Shown here: positions 12,265 to 23,350 of the stretch, one piece after another
How positions within the stretch are numbered: position 1 is the stretch's first letter
Layout of the letters: the number at the start of each line of letters is the position of its first letter
Assembly: GCA_905221605.1 (NCBI GenBank)
Contig: CAJNDS010002174.1
Location: 462,099 to 526,098 of the forward strand
DNA: 64,000 bases
Direction of reading: 5' to 3'
Origin: Symbiodinium natans
Lineage: Eukaryota; Sar; Dinophyceae; Suessiales; Symbiodiniaceae
Program-made: the position numbers and the translations under genes
The notes under the pieces: generated by a model
Seen by the model: only the letters and a program-made list of their open reading frames with translations
Database searches by the model: none
Told to the model about the DNA's origin: nothing

Positions 12265-13007
12265 AACCCTAAACCCCTCACCCCTAACCCCATAAACCCT
12301 AAACCCTAAACCCTAAACCCTAAACCCTAAACCCTAAACCCTAAACCCTAAACCCTACACCCTACACCCTAAACCCTAAACCCTAAACCCTAAACCCTAA
12401 ACCCTAAACCCTAAACCCTAAACCCTAAACCCTAAACCCTAAACCCTAAACTAACCTACAATCAGATTCTCGTTTTTGCTTTCGCGGGGATCCTTTCTGG
12501 CCTCCTAGCTCCTCCCTGGTTTCCATACTGGCTCGCATTTCGGGGTTTAGGGTTTAGGGTTTAGGGTTCAGGGTTTAGGGTTTAGGGTTCGCCCATGGAA
12601 GCAACTTGAAGGGTTGCATCGGGGGCTGTCAGGCACCGAATCAAGCGCTAAACCCGAGATTATGTACGATTAAGAATTGTGAGGTTCCCGCACAAACCCT
12701 TGTTAATCGAATCCAAAAACGCGATGCAGGATGCAGTTCGTTACAAAACTACACATAGGTTTGCTTCGCTTCGCATCACTGGTGGCAGGTGGCCGGCGAG
12801 AGGGAACGGGACCGTGGAGCCCGCCCGGCTAGATTTGTTTAGGCTCTAGGTTCAGGGTTCAGGGTTTAGGGTTTAGGGCTTAGGGTTCAGGGTTTAGGGT
12901 TGAGGGTTGAGTGGGAGGACATTACGGGGTTTTGGTGGGCTGGCAGATGAACGACATTTGACGAAGCGGCCTGCCGTAGTCTCAATCCTCGGCCCCCCTC
13001 CCCCCTT

Positions 13008-13094
13008 GATGGCCAGGACCGCTACGTGGAGATCTTTCTGTACTCGGAGCGGCCGAACAAGCTGCGTTTCAAGAAGACGGCCGGGTTCGGCACG
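13008..13094 (+). CDS. RRM-end exon, hnRNP F/H-like (partial)
   Basis: The frame reads DGQDRYVEIFLYSERPNK then LRFKKTAGFGT. RYVEIF is the last strand of an hnRNP F/H-type RRM (compare NRYIEVF at 53530), so a second related gene is likely. A pyrimidine run (CCCCCCTCCCCCCTT) lies just upstream. The frame ends in TGA at 13095, or splices out at AC|GTGAGC. G-strand ITRs follow at 13112. No partner exons were found with confidence. Confidence 0.5.
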
Positions 13095-13398
13095 TGAGCC
13101 TGTAAGTTGGACAGGGTTTAGGGACTAGGGTTTAGGGTTTAGGGTTTAGGGTTTAGGGTTTAGGGTTTAGGGTTTAGGGTTTAGGGTGTATAGACGTGCA
13201 ATTGAGACTTAGACGAGGGCTTGCGGTCTATGAATTTCGACAGGGGAACATGGACCTTGAGCCCTTTAGTCCCTGAAGGTCCTAAAGCAATCACTCTTTA
13301 AACCCGAAACCCTAAACCCTAAACCCTAAACCCTAAACCCTAAACCCTAAACCCTAAACCCTAAACCCTAAACCCTAAACCCTAAACCCTATCGCAAC

Positions 13399-13485
13399 TG
13401 TCGCGAGCCTGTTTGGGAGGCTCTTGGTACCGACCCCGATGTCGAGATGGAACAGGAGTTCGAGGCTGCGAGCATGCGCAGCCGT
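13399..13485 (+). CDS. Candidate exon, CREPVWEALGTDPDVEME
   Basis: The open frame CREPVWEALGTDPDVEME then QEFEAASMRSR lies between C-strand ITR (13304-13392) and G-strand ITR (13496). The exact 3' splice site is unclear. Acidic and helix-like; family not recognised. Confidence 0.35.
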
Positions 13486-13848
13486 TGGGCTTTGGCGCTT
13501 AGGGTTTAGGGTTTTGGGTTTAGGGCTGTTGGGCTTTGGGGTTTTGCACATGTTGTAGTGGTTAGAGAGCTAACGATCAGGGATTTCCCTAAACCTAGAC
13601 AGAATTCTACATTGGGTGTTGATAGAGTCAGGACTTGCAGAGAAGGCAGGCATTGGACTTTGTAAACCCTAAGCCCCTACTGCAACCTTGCCAACGCTAA
13701 GTCTCGAAACCCAAATGTTAAAACCCTAACCCCGAGACCGCAACGAACCCTAAGCCAGAAGATTTTTGGTGTCTCAAACTCAAAGACCTCACCCTAAACC
13801 TTAAACCCCAAGATAAACCCTAGAGAATTTGTGGTGTTGCCTCTGTAG

Positions 13849-13923
13849 GCGCTGGGCGTCACCAAGCAGAAAGTCCTGGACGAGTGTCGCCAGCTGGGAG
13901 CTAAGGTGGACAAAAGCACTTCG
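13849..13923 (+). CDS. Candidate exon, ALGVTKQKVLDECRQLGAKV
   Basis: CTCTGTAG gives a good 3' splice site just before 13849. The frame is ALGVTKQKVLDECRQLGAKV then DKSTS. Degenerate C-strand ITR follows. Family not recognised. Confidence 0.4.
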
Positions 13924-14491
13924 GGTTTTCCCTAAACCCTAAACCAGTCACCTTAAACCCAAAGGGCCCTGTGAAAAGAGCCCTCAGAATTTCAGAGGCA
14001 CGTGTAGCCTGGTGCTGCATTTTTATGGAGGGCTCAAAGGGCTAATTAAGGGTTCAGGGTTTAGGGTTTCGGGTTAGGGTTTAGCGTTTCTAAGCCCTGA
14101 GGCACATGGCCATGCCTGGGAAGTCGCCACTTCTCCTGAGCATGCCAGCAACTCAGAGAGCAGGGTTTAGGGTTTAGGGTTTAGGGTTTAGGGTTTAAGG
14201 TTCAGGGTTCAGGGTTCAGGGTTTAGGGTTTAGGGTTTAGGGTTTAGGTTCGGGTTTAGGGTTTAGGGTTTGGAGTGCAGCTTCGGGTTTGTAGAGTCAG
14301 TCAATACGGCCCCGAAGCCTCTAAGCCCCTGAAGCCTCATCCAGCGTCGAGACTTTGGGGCTTGGGGGCCAGGTGACCCTCGCAATGAAATCCCTCAGCC
14401 TGGGTCTCCTATGTCCTTTCGCGTGCCCGAACCTTAAACCTGGCTTCCCCTACCACCCCCCTTTGTACTAGCCCCCCCCCCCCCCCCCCCT

Positions 14492-14564
14492 AGGTTCCCC
14501 CCTTAAATAACATGAATTAGGCAAAATTATCCCTAAATAGCCTTAATCATAGAGGGGGGAACCT
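14492..14564. mobile_element. Family G short inverted-repeat element
   Basis: AGGTTCCCCCCTTAAATAAC pairs with AGAGGGGGGAACCT. GAATTAGGCAAAATTAT lies inside; a related TGATTAGGCAAAATCT fragment lies beyond the ITR at ~14775. The two parts bracket the C-strand array 14565-14697. Confidence 0.7.
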
Positions 14565-14693
14565 GCCCCTAAACCCTAAACCCTAAACCCTAAACCCTAA
14601 ACCCTAAACCCTAAACCCTAAACCCTAAACCCTAAACCCTAAACCCTAAACCCTAAACCCTAAACCCTAAACCCTAACCCTAAACCCCAAACC

Positions 14694-14763
14694 CTAAACA
14701 GAGGGGGGCAGTATAGAGGGGGGTAGCCCTAAACAGAGGGGGGCAGTATAGAGGGGGGTAGTA
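14694..14763 (+). repeat. 35-bp direct repeat, two copies
   Basis: AAACAGAGGGGGGCAGTATA followed by GAGGGGGGTAG occurs twice in tandem right after the C-strand ITR; the copies are joined by a single CCCT. Confidence 0.85.
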
Positions 14764-15711
14764 GGGGAACCCATGATTAGGCAAAATCTCTCGACCTCAC
14801 ATCCTAAACCCCTATCTGGCCCTTGCAGCTTGCGGGGTCCGCCTTGGTTTAGGGTTTAGGGTTTAGGGTTTAGGGTTTAGGGTGTAGGGTTTAGGGTTTA
14901 GGGTTTAGGGGTTGGGGGTATTCAGATACTGTGAATGAATCCCACCCGGTTCACCTTGACACAGCCCCGAGAACCTCAACGCGCCTGATCTTTTCAGCTT
15001 CTAGTTGGTTTAGGTTTAGGGCTCAGGGTACAGGGTTTTGGGTTTAGGGTTTAGAGTTTAGGGTTTAGGGCTCAGGGTATCTCCCAACAAGTTCTTCTTT
15101 AAGACCCTGTAAGACCCAGTCCACAGCTCGCTTTGGGCGCATAGGAAGCCCGGACAGCGCAACCGGCCTTCCTCTAACGGTCCCCTTGTGGTGTTCGTTT
15201 CTTTTTATTTGTCAAGGGACTCGACCTTAAACTCCAAACCCTAAGTTCACCCCGAAGAAAAACCCTGCACCCCCACATCAAGCCCTCAACTCTCCAAATA
15301 CAAAAGGGGTCTTCATGAACCATGAGAATAGGGTTTTGGAGGTTATTCTCGCATAGCGATTCTGGGGACCATAGTGGAATACGATAAGTCATTCTTCCGA
15401 GCCCTAGATTCATCCCTGAACCTCAGTTAAACTCTGAACCTAGTTGCGGCCTCGACTCGAGACCCAAACCAGAAATGTACCTTTTCCCCAAACCCCAAAC
15501 CCTAAACCCCAAACCCTAAAGGCCCTAAAGGCCCTAAACCCTAAGTGAACCCTAAACCCTAAAGCCGAATGATACCTTGAACCCGGGTCATTCCCAACCC
15601 CAATGCCGCAAAGCCCTAAACCCTAAACCCGAAACCCGAAGCCCGAAGCCCGAAGCCCGAAACCCTAAACCCTAAACCCTAAGCCCTAAGCCCTAAGCCC
15701 TTGCTTGCCAG

Positions 15712-15800
15712 GCTTGGCGTGGCACTCTCCCCTGGCTCGCGCCTGTGCTTTCCCCAGAACGCGGCTGAGCGCGGAGGAATGTTGGACCCAAGCCCTGGGA
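15712..15800 (+). CDS. Candidate exon, LGVALSPGSRLCFPQNAAER
   Basis: TTGCCAG precedes and GTAACA follows. The frame reads LGVALSPGSRLCFPQNAAER then GGMLDPSPG. Bracketed by C-strand ITR (15613-15700) and G-strand ITR (15813-15855). Confidence 0.4.
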
Positions 15801-16059
15801 GTAACACTGAGGTTTAGGATTTAGGGTTTAGGGTTTAGGGTTTAAGGTTTAGGGAACTGCACCCCACCCTAAACCGAACAGCAGTTTCGATGCTTCCGCT
15901 GGGGGGGGGGGGCTCTGGCAAAGGAAAATGTTTTCTTCACATAGGGCCCCTGCTGCAGATTCAGGGAGAGTGGTGTGCTTGAAACTCCTGAAGTCTGATT
16001 TTGTCTTTCTCTTTTTCTTTCGACTGGGGATGGCTATATGCATATGTTATTCCAGTACT

Positions 16060-16205
16060 TCCATTCCAGTCCATTCCATTCCATTCATGCATATGCATAT
16101 GTACATATATATATATATTATTTATATTTATATTTATATATTTATATTTATATATTTATATTTATATTTATGTTTATATTTATATTTATGTTTATATGAT
16201 ATGTA
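16060..16205. repeat. AT-rich microsatellite (TTTATA type)
   Basis: Four CCATT(CC) units at 16060-16085, then (TA)n, then TTTATATTTATA repeats to 16205. Starts the ITR-free AT-rich island. Confidence 0.9.
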
Positions 16206-16745
16206 TATAGACAATGTGTTGTTCTACAACTTGTCCTTTGGTCTGTCTACATATACGCATATATTGCGCATTCATTTACAGATGCGCACATATGCATCTG
16301 CTTCTGCATGAGCACGCGTATGTGCATGCATAGATACCGACCCTTGAATAATAATGAAGTTGAAACGCAGAAATGCGTACATACATACACATCAATGCAA
16401 ATTCATACAAAAACATAAATGCAAATACATAAACATATATATATATGGTCACACCCCCCCCATGATCTAGGTTTTGCTTTGTCCCTATAAAAACCCTCGT
16501 AAATACCGATTAAAATGACATGCTGGCTATGCTAGGCGATGTCCTGTTTTTGCACGTCTAGTCCTATGCGAGAAAACCTGTAAATAGTGAAAAACGCGTG
16601 TGTTTAGCACTACTTCCACATCACCACATAAAAAAAACACCCCAAAAACACAGGAAAATGCAATTTGGTAAACATGTCTATGAATTATTTGCATAGGACA
16701 GGCTTATAAACACAGAATTGTATGCAAAAAACACTTCTCTTTTGC
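16206..16745. other. AT-rich unique spacer
   Basis: Contains ATGCATAT-rich sequence, a short TATATA run (~16435), and GTAAATAnnG motifs. No coding region or known element recognised. Confidence 0.6.
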
Positions 16746-17275
16746 AGAATTTGCAAATTTTGACACAAATCCAAAAATCCAAAAATCCAAAAATTCAAAA
16801 CCATGGAGCCGGGAGGCCGCCTTTTTTGGATTTTTTGGTTTTCTCGAGGTTTTTTTGGTTTTTTTTGGAAAAATCCAAAAAAAACCATGGTTTTTTTTGG
16901 ATTTTACTTGCTCCTGGCCTCAAAAACCTAAAAAACACATGGCTTTTTTTGGATTTTGAGTGAAAATCCAAAAAAACCCTCGTGTTTTTTTGGATTTCAG
17001 GTGCTCCTGGTCTCAGAAACTAAAAAAAACACATGGTTTTTTTTGGATTTTCACTCAAAATCCAAAAAAAACCATGTGTTTTTAGGTTTTTGAGGCCAGG
17101 AGCAAGTAAAATCCAAAAAAAACCATGGTTTTTTTGGATTTTTCCAAAAAAAACCAAAAAAACCTCGAGAAAACCAAAAAATCCAAAAAAGGCGGCCTCC
17201 CGGCTCCATGGTTTTGAGTTTTTGGATTTTTGGATTTTTGGATTTTTGGGTTTTTTTTTAGCAAATTTTGCAAAA
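16746..17275. repeat. Large near-perfect inverted repeat (hairpin), ~225-bp arms
   Basis: The left arm 16746-16970 is the reverse complement of the right arm ~17045-17275 with few differences. Arm landmarks in order from outside: GCAAATTTT, three (four on the right) CCAAAAAT repeats, ACCATGGAGCCGGGAGGCCG, TTCTCGAGG, ACCATGG, CTTGCTCCTGGCCTC, ACACATGG, GAGTGAAAATCC. The ~74-bp loop itself contains a weaker third copy of the CTCCTGG...ACACATGG segment. Inserted in AT-rich, ITR-free DNA. Confidence 0.92.
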
Positions 17276-17468
17276 AATGCTTTTCTTGTATAAAGAATGT
17301 GTATTGTTATACGTTGTTTCTGCTAATGTGACTGCCTTGCACACACACAGAGAAAAGCACACAAACACACCCACCATTCGTTTTTTTTTTCAATTCAGCC
17401 TATTCGGTATGCAGGGCGTGGCGTTAACATGTAAAGTTCCATTAGATTTAATTACGAATGAGGCTTAG

Positions 17469-19250
17469 AAGAGGATGTCTTGGGATGTGGCGTCTTAATA
17501 TGAAAAGTAATAAAAAAAAGAAATAGAGAGGGTTTCTTAGGGTGTGGTTCTTTTGAGGATGTGGACCTGCAATTCAAAAGTCTAATTGGACTTAAAAAAG
17601 AGTGGGGCTTCGAAGAGGATGTCTTGGGGTGTGGCCTCTTAATTTAAACGTCTATTTAAGTGGAATCACAAAGGAAGTCCAGTTGAGGATTTCTTAGGGT
17701 GTGGTGTTTTAGTGCAAACCTCAAATTACATTTCATTACGAAGCGGGGCCAGAGGAGACTTTCACAGGGTGTGGTCGGTAAAATAAAATTCCAAAGAGGT
17801 AGTAACGAATGAGGCTTAGAAGGGCGTGGCCTCTTAATTGTTTTACTTGGTTTGGTTTTACGAACGAAGCTGTGGCTTTACCATACACAGGTCTTAGGGT
17901 GTGGCCTTTCAAATTCTGTCCAAAGGGGTGTGGCCTCTAAACTTAAAATTCAATTTAAGTGGAATTCCAAACGAGTCCAGATGAGGATTTCTTAGGGTGT
18001 GGCGTTTTAATACAAACCTCAAATAACATTGTAGTATGAAGCGAGGCCAGGGGAGAATTTCATAGGGTGTGGTCTGCAAAATAGAATTCCAAATAGGTAT
18101 TAACCAATGAAGCTTAGAAGAGGATGTCTTGTGGCGGGGCCTCTTAATTTGTTTGTTTGACTTGGGTTTAATTTACTAACGAAGCTATGGCTTTATCATA
18201 TACAAGTCTATTGACATTTCACTAATAGGCACCAGAAGAGGATTTCATAGGGTCTAGCGGTTCAATATGGAATTGTAAGTACATTCAAATACGAATGGGG
18301 GCTCATGATATAAATTTCTGTCCAAGAGTTACATACGAACCTAGCCTAGGTCAGAACTTCTTAGGGTGTGGGCTTCTTACCTAGAATTATAAACTTCTTA
18401 CGAGATTCTGTTACGAACAGGCCCCAGAATGGTGTGGCTGTTTTTAATACAAGCATCTTGGCAAATCGAAAATAAGTCTAATTACAAACGAAGGTCTAAT
18501 GAGGATTTCTTGGCGTGTGGCTTTGTAATACAGAATTCTAATTAATCTTCATTACAAATAGGGGCCAGAAAGGGATTTCATAGGGTATGGTCTGCAATAT
18601 AGAATTCTAACTCGGTTTCATTGCGAGGAGGATGTCCTGGGGTTGGCCTCTGAATATACACTTGCTTTACTTGGGTTCAATTACGAACGAAGCCCAGAAG
18701 AGGATTTCTTACGGTGTGGGCTTGCAATATGAAATCAAATTGCGTTTCATTACGAATGGGGCCAGCGAAAGATTTCACAGGGTGTGGGAAAAACAAAAAT
18801 GTTCTAAATAGGTATTAATCAATGAGGCTTAGAAGAGGATGTCTTGGGGCTGGGCCTCTTAATATGTTTTTTTACTTGGGTTAATTACGAACGAAGCTGT
18901 GGCTTTATCAGACACAAGTCTACTGAAATTTCATTAAGAGGGCCCAGAAGAGGATTTCATAGGGTGTGGCCTTTAAGTATAGAATTCTTTTCGTAGGGTG
19001 TGGGCTTCTTATGTAGAAGCATTTTCTCAATAAAATAGGCAGGAAGCCCAGATGAGGATTTCTGAGGCTGTAACCTCTGCATATAAAGCTCTTGTGAGAT
19101 TTTGTTACGGACAGGCAGGCCCCAGAAGAGGATTTCATAGGGTGCGGCTTTTAATTGGCAAATTTAGATTTCTAAAAAAAATTTACTACGAATGAGGCCA
19201 GTGGCCTTTTAATTTTCATTCCGACTTAGGTTTAAATCTCGCTTCGATGG
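17469..19250 (+). repeat. Degenerate satellite, ~65-75-bp unit within ~315-bp superunit
   Basis: Basic unit: TTACGAAnGnGGCCCAGAAG, AGGATTTCNTAGGGTGTGG, then an AT-rich part with AATTC. A larger period is visible: 17610-17921, 17922-18228 and ~18758-18970 repeat the same order of subunits, including GAAGCTRTGGCTTTAYCA and CTTAGAAGAGGATGTCTTG. Units differ at many positions, so the array is old. No open frame follows the repeat. Confidence 0.85.
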
Positions 19251-19294
19251 GCCCGAAAGGCCTTTCGACCTAGATCATGGGGGGGGGGGTGAGC

Positions 19295-19355
19295 ATATAT
19301 ATATATACACACATATATATATATACATATATATATATATGTATATATATGCATG
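19295..19355. repeat. AT microsatellite after G-run
   Basis: A 10-base G run (~19279) followed by (TA)n with ACACAT interruptions. Confidence 0.85.
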
Positions 19356-19455
19356 CTACCCTGGCCCACACATGTACACGTATACGCACACGCCTTTTAC
19401 ACCCCAAAGCCTAAACCCTACACAATACAGTCGGGATTCTTTCTGTCTCTGCCAG

Positions 19456-19530
19456 GTACTTGAAGAAGACCGACCAGGGGCTGAAGCACTTCCTGGCGCA
19501 GCAGCTGAGCAGCAAGATTCGAAACCTTTT
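19456..19530 (+). CDS. Candidate exon, YLKKTDQGLKHFLAQQLSSK
   Basis: TCTCTGCCAG is a strong 3' splice site. The frame reads YLKKTDQGLKHFLAQQLSSK then IRNLL, ending before GTGGGT. G-strand ITR follows at 19535. Family not recognised. Confidence 0.4.
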
Positions 19531-19756
19531 GTGGGTGTAGGGTTTAGGGTTTAGGGTTTACGGCTTGGGGTCACTGCTACCTTTGAACCGATGTGGTTCC
19601 CTGATAGACCCGGTTATATCCAGCGGCCAAGCAAGAAAGGTCACCCATTTTGTCTAGGTGGGAAGCCAGGTTTCGTGTGTTAGTGTTTAGGGAAACCCCA
19701 AACCCTAAACCCTAACCCTAAACCCTAAACCCTAAACCCTAAACCCTAAACCCAAG

Positions 19757-19854
19757 ATTCAGCTACGAAGCAGACCCAGCCATTGCGCACGTACCCCGGG
19801 CCTTAAACGAATGCCTCGGTTACGACCTGGGGTGCCTCTCGGCCCGCCTGATGC
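19757..19854 (+). CDS. Candidate exon, FSYEADPAIAHVPRALNE
   Basis: CCCAAG precedes; the frame reads FSYEADPAIAHVPRALNE then CLGYDLGCLSARLMQ. C-strand ITR (19693-19755) abuts it and G-strand ITR (19863) follows within 10 bases. The residue mix is protein-like; family not recognised. Confidence 0.45.
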
Positions 19855-20251
19855 AGATTGCGGTTTAGGGTTTAGGGTTTAGGGTTTAGGGTTTAGGGTT
19901 TAGGGTTTAGGGTTTAGGGTTTAGGGTTTAGGGTTTAGAGTTTTTTGTACCCAACTTTACCTCCACTCCTCCAGCTCAAGACGTGTGTCAAGGCAGCAGC
20001 CCAACCACCCAAGCCTGACCTTCAAGAAAACGATGAGGGACTTTAAGCCCTAAGCCCTAAGCCCGAAGCCCTAAGCCCTAAACCCTAAACCTTAAACCCC
20101 AAACCCGGCCGAACCCCTCAGCTTAAACAACCCTAAACCCTAAACCCTAAACCCTAAACCCTAAACCCTAAACCCTAAACCCTAAACCCTAAACCCTAAA
20201 CCCCAAACCCGGCCGAACCCTTCAACCTAAACCCCTAACCCCCAAACTTCA

Positions 20252-20322
20252 CGGAGGCACCCACAAGAGTTCTTCGTGGATGGGTCGAAAGGCCGTGAGG
20301 TGATCACGCTTCTTGGATGCAG
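20252..20322 (+). CDS. Candidate exon, RRHPQEFFVDGSKGREVITL
   Basis: The open frame RRHPQEFFVDGSKGREVITL then LGC ends at AG|GTTGAG. C-strand ITR is on the left (20130-20235) and G-strand ITR on the right (20333). The left splice border is unclear. Confidence 0.35.
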
Positions 20323-20800
20323 GTTGAGAGGGCTTTAGGGTTTAGTGTTTAGTGTTTAGGTTTAGGGTTTAGGGTTTAGGGTTTAGGGTTTAGGGTTTAG
20401 GGTTTAGGGTTTAGGGTTTAGGGTTTAGGGTTTAGGGTTTAGGGTTTAGGGGTGCGGGTTTAGGGGGTGTAGGTTGTAGGGCTTAGGGTTTAGGCATGGG
20501 TCCAGGGTATACGCTGTAGTTTCCCTAGGAAATGTCTTTCAGCTTAAGGGAATCGACAGTGGACTATTGAAATGCTTTCGTTGGTTCTAAGTTGGGTATA
20601 CCCTAAACTCTAAACCCTAAACCCAAGCTCCCTTATCCCCTGCATACTGAAAGACTCACGCGGTAGACTCCAAGTGCTCACAGATGAAGAGTCCAAGTGT
20701 CGCACAGCATGTCGTTCCTGAACTGGGCTTTTCGAAAGGAACTCAAATTCAGTTACTCTGGTAAGATCTTAGAAGGCCGTCTGCTATTCATTGTAAACCC

Positions 20801-20882
20801 CTGTTACTACTCTTTGCTGAAGAGCCCCCCCAAACATACAAAATGCTACTCTCTATATTACCCTCATAAGGAATATATGAAG
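20801..20882. mobile_element. Family N element, single copy
   Basis: CTGTTACTACTCTTTGCTGA, AGCCCCCCCAAAC and CCTCATAAGGAATAT match the tandem units at 43059-43270. Confidence 0.55.
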
Positions 20883-21308
20883 CAGGGCTTATATTATTGT
20901 TTTGGTGAGTGTATATAAGGTTCCTTTTGAATATTGGTGAGTGTATGTATTTGGTGTCCTTTTGGGGGGTACAAGAAATACATACCCTACTTCATATGGG
21001 GGTTCTTGAGCATTTCGTTGGTTATGGTGCCGCGGCGTGGGTGCCCTAAGAAATGCCCAGGAATGACAACAGTTCACGCGCCTGGGATCTGTTCGGGACA
21101 CCTTACGCCTACCTTTCACAACGGGGTTCCGTATAGGGTTTACAGGGTTTAGGGCCTTGGGTGCCGTTACGGTGTCAATATGGACTACACCCTAAACCCT
21201 AAACCCCAAACCCTAAACCCTAAACCCTAACCCCCAACATTTGGCCCCGTGATTTGAAAGAAAGAACCTCGAGCCTAATACCCGAAAGGCTGTCGGGCTC
21301 TTCATTGT

Positions 21309-21553
21309 GAAGTTCATGGTACTTATTAACCAGTTATAATTGGGTTTTATGTTTTTAGGTTTAGGGTTTTAGGGGTTTAGGGTTTAGGGTTAGGGTTTAG
21401 GGTTTAGGGGTACTTGATAATCAAATATAAGTGTACTTAAAACCCACTGATAAGCCCCTCAAGTGCCCCACTATGGTTATAAGTACAGTTCTAAGTACGA
21501 TTATCATTGATTAATCTATTATCATTGATTAATCAGTACGATGAACCTCCAAG
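21309..21553. mobile_element. Family F element carrying a G-strand ITR
   Basis: Left GAAGTTCATGGTACTTATTA, right CGATGAACCTCCAAGTAG. A TTTAGGG array (~21355-21410) lies inside, at a different place from that in the 5974 copy. ATTATCATTGATTAATC occurs twice near 21500. Confidence 0.7.
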
Positions 21554-21603
21554 TAGTGATGCGAACCCTGCTCGGGTTTGGGGTTTGGGGTTTAGGGTTT
21601 AGG

Positions 21604-21862
21604 GTTTATTTAGGGTTTAGGGTGTTTAGGGTGTTTAGGGTGTTTAGGGGGTTTAGGGGGTTTAGGGGGTTTAGGGGGTTTAAGGGGTTTAGGGGGTTCA
21701 GGGGGTTTAGGGGGTTTAGGGGGTTTAGGGGGGTTAGGGGGTTTAGGGGGTTTAGGGGGTTTAGGGGGTTTAGGGGGTTTAGGGGGTTTAGGGGGTTTAG
21801 GGGGTTTAGGGGTTTAGGGGGTTTGGGGGGGTTAGGGCGTTTTGGGCGTTTAGGGATTTAGG
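21604..21862 (+). repeat. 9-mer telomere-variant array TTTAGGGGG
   Basis: About 25 units, beginning as TTTAGGGTG and becoming TTTAGGGGG, with single-base variants. Because 9 is a multiple of 3, it gives a long stop-free frame (GFRGFRGFR) that should not be taken as a gene. Confidence 0.9.
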
Positions 21863-22683
21863 GAGTTTAGGGTTTAGGCTTCAGGGTTGAGAGCCGAGAA
21901 AATACTCGCAAGGTATCTCCGGGCGCCTGGCAACAAGCTGGGTCTTGCTGCCCGGGCCCCGAGGGGTTCAGGAGGGTTTAGTGTTTAGTGTTTCGTGTTT
22001 AGTGTTTAGTGTTTAGGGTTTAGGGTTTAGGGTTTAGGGTTTAGGGTTTAGGTTTAGGGTTTAGGGTTTAGGGTTTAGGGTTTAGGGTTTAGGGTTTAGG
22101 GTTTAGGGTTTAGGGTTTAGGGTTTAGGGTTTAGGGTTTAGGGTTTAGGGTTTAGGGTGGGAGGGCTTCGCCTTCGGAACCCAAGACCTCAAGGGACTCG
22201 ACCTTTGCGGTGGTACCCTTGGGTCTGGGGGCCCTTTTTCAAGATCCCTAAGGTAGTATAACCCTAAACCCCAAACCCCAAACCCTAAACCCCAAACCCT
22301 AAACCCTAAACCCTAAACCCCAAACCCTAAACCCTAAACCCTAAACCCTAAACTAGGAGTAGATTAAGGGAAACCTTTAGGGGTACATCCTTCGGAGGGG
22401 TTCGAGTCTTCATCCCTCGTAGCTTAGCTGCGACTCCTACAATAAGGGCTTGTTATTTCAAAAATCAGAACCTGCAAAGCAGTAGGCGCAGCCTTCAGCG
22501 TAAGAAGAACCTGCAGCGAAGTAGCCCTAAACCCTAAACCCTAAACGCTAAACCCTAAACCCCATTGCTTCAAGTAGGCAACAGGGTTCAGGATGGATCG
22601 GGTTTAGAGCCCGGTTCAGGGACCTGGAGATTGCGAAAAGGGGTTCTATGTTGTGGTTCAGGGGTTTTCAGGAGATCAACTGC

Positions 22684-22836
22684 GGGGTTCGTGGTACCCC
22701 TCTTAATTAGGGTTCAGGCTTATGACGGTACTTAGAATTGTACTGGTAACCATATTAGAGCGCTTAAGGGGGCTTCTACGTGGGCTATAAGTACAGTTAG
22801 AATTGGTTAAGAAGTAGCATGGAATGAACCTCCAAG
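22684..22836. mobile_element. Family F element, divergent, without ITR
   Basis: Left GGGGTTCGTGGTACC, core GGGGCTTCTACGTGGGCTAT, right GGAATGAACCTCCAAG. The uninterrupted GGGCTATAAGTACAG is the unfilled equivalent of the ITR insertion site at 6072. Confidence 0.65.
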
Positions 22837-23350
22837 AATCCTATAGGGGGCAGGTGACGCAGGGTTTAGGGTTTAGGGTCTAGGGTTTAGCGTTTAGGGT
22901 TTAGGGTTTAGGGTTTAGGGTTGCAGTGTTGCAGGGGGTAGTTGCAGGGTTTAGGGACAGGGTTTGGGTGGGCGTTTAGGGTTTTGGGCTTGAAACGCAT
23001 CAACAAAAGCTCAAAATACGATCAAGCAGCACCTTCTTTCCCATAGTTTAAAATTTAGCCGTTTGGGAGTTTTCTTGAGTGGCTTTGGGCTGAAGGCACG
23101 TAAACCTCCCTAAGCCCTAAACTCTCAACCCTTAGGCGGAGTTGTGCAGGGTCTTGGGGGTTTCAGGTTTTAGGTTCGACATTTTGGGAGGGCTTTGGGT
23201 CAGGGTCAAAGCCGGCTCACTTAGAGGGGTTTAGGGTTTCAGGGTTTAGGGTTTAGGGTTTAGGGTTTGGAGCACCTTTCTGATGTGTAAACGAAACTGA
23301 CAAAGCTGCAGTATGTCACACCTAGAACCTATGGCCTTTGCCCGAAGCCC

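Larger units (their letters stand above)
7261..12540. repeat. ITR and spacer region 3
   Basis: C-strand arrays 7480-7622 (many CCCTGAA units), 8208-8290, 9013-9123, 9429-9483, 9617-9776 (among the longest, ~20 units), 10540-10690, 11393-11452, 11536-11580, 12022-12060, 12263-12455 (~25 units). G-strand arrays 7734-7830, 8627-8702, 9856-9962, 10043-10115, 10709-10732, 10804-10945 (TTTGGGG-rich), 11834-11872. C-run/A-run tracts at ~8792-8825, ~9283-9317 and pure C at ~8879-8900, 10577-10596. Spacers 7831-8207, 8377-8626 and 11581-11833 show no convincing gene. Confidence 0.85.
12541..15855. repeat. ITR and spacer region 4
   Basis: G-strand arrays 12541-12590, 12838-12912, 13112-13188, 13496-13528, 14047-14093, 14162-14275, 14847-14910, 15008-15080, 15813-15855. 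C-strand arrays 13304-13392, 14565-14697, 15487-15560, 15613-15700 (CCCGAAG variants). 13924-14046, 14276-14460 and 15081-15486 hold no convincing gene. Confidence 0.85.

Noticed and set aside
17469-19250. CRISPR-like regular repeats
   Set aside because: Units are contiguous and degenerate with no unique spacers, and the DNA is eukaryotic.
21541-21861. Collagen-like GFRGFR frame
   Set aside because: Product of the 9-mer TTTAGGGGG array; no protein outside the repeat.
22380-22440. tRNA-like T-arm (GGGGTTCGAGTC)
   Set aside because: No matching acceptor stem, D-arm or anticodon arm could be placed around it.
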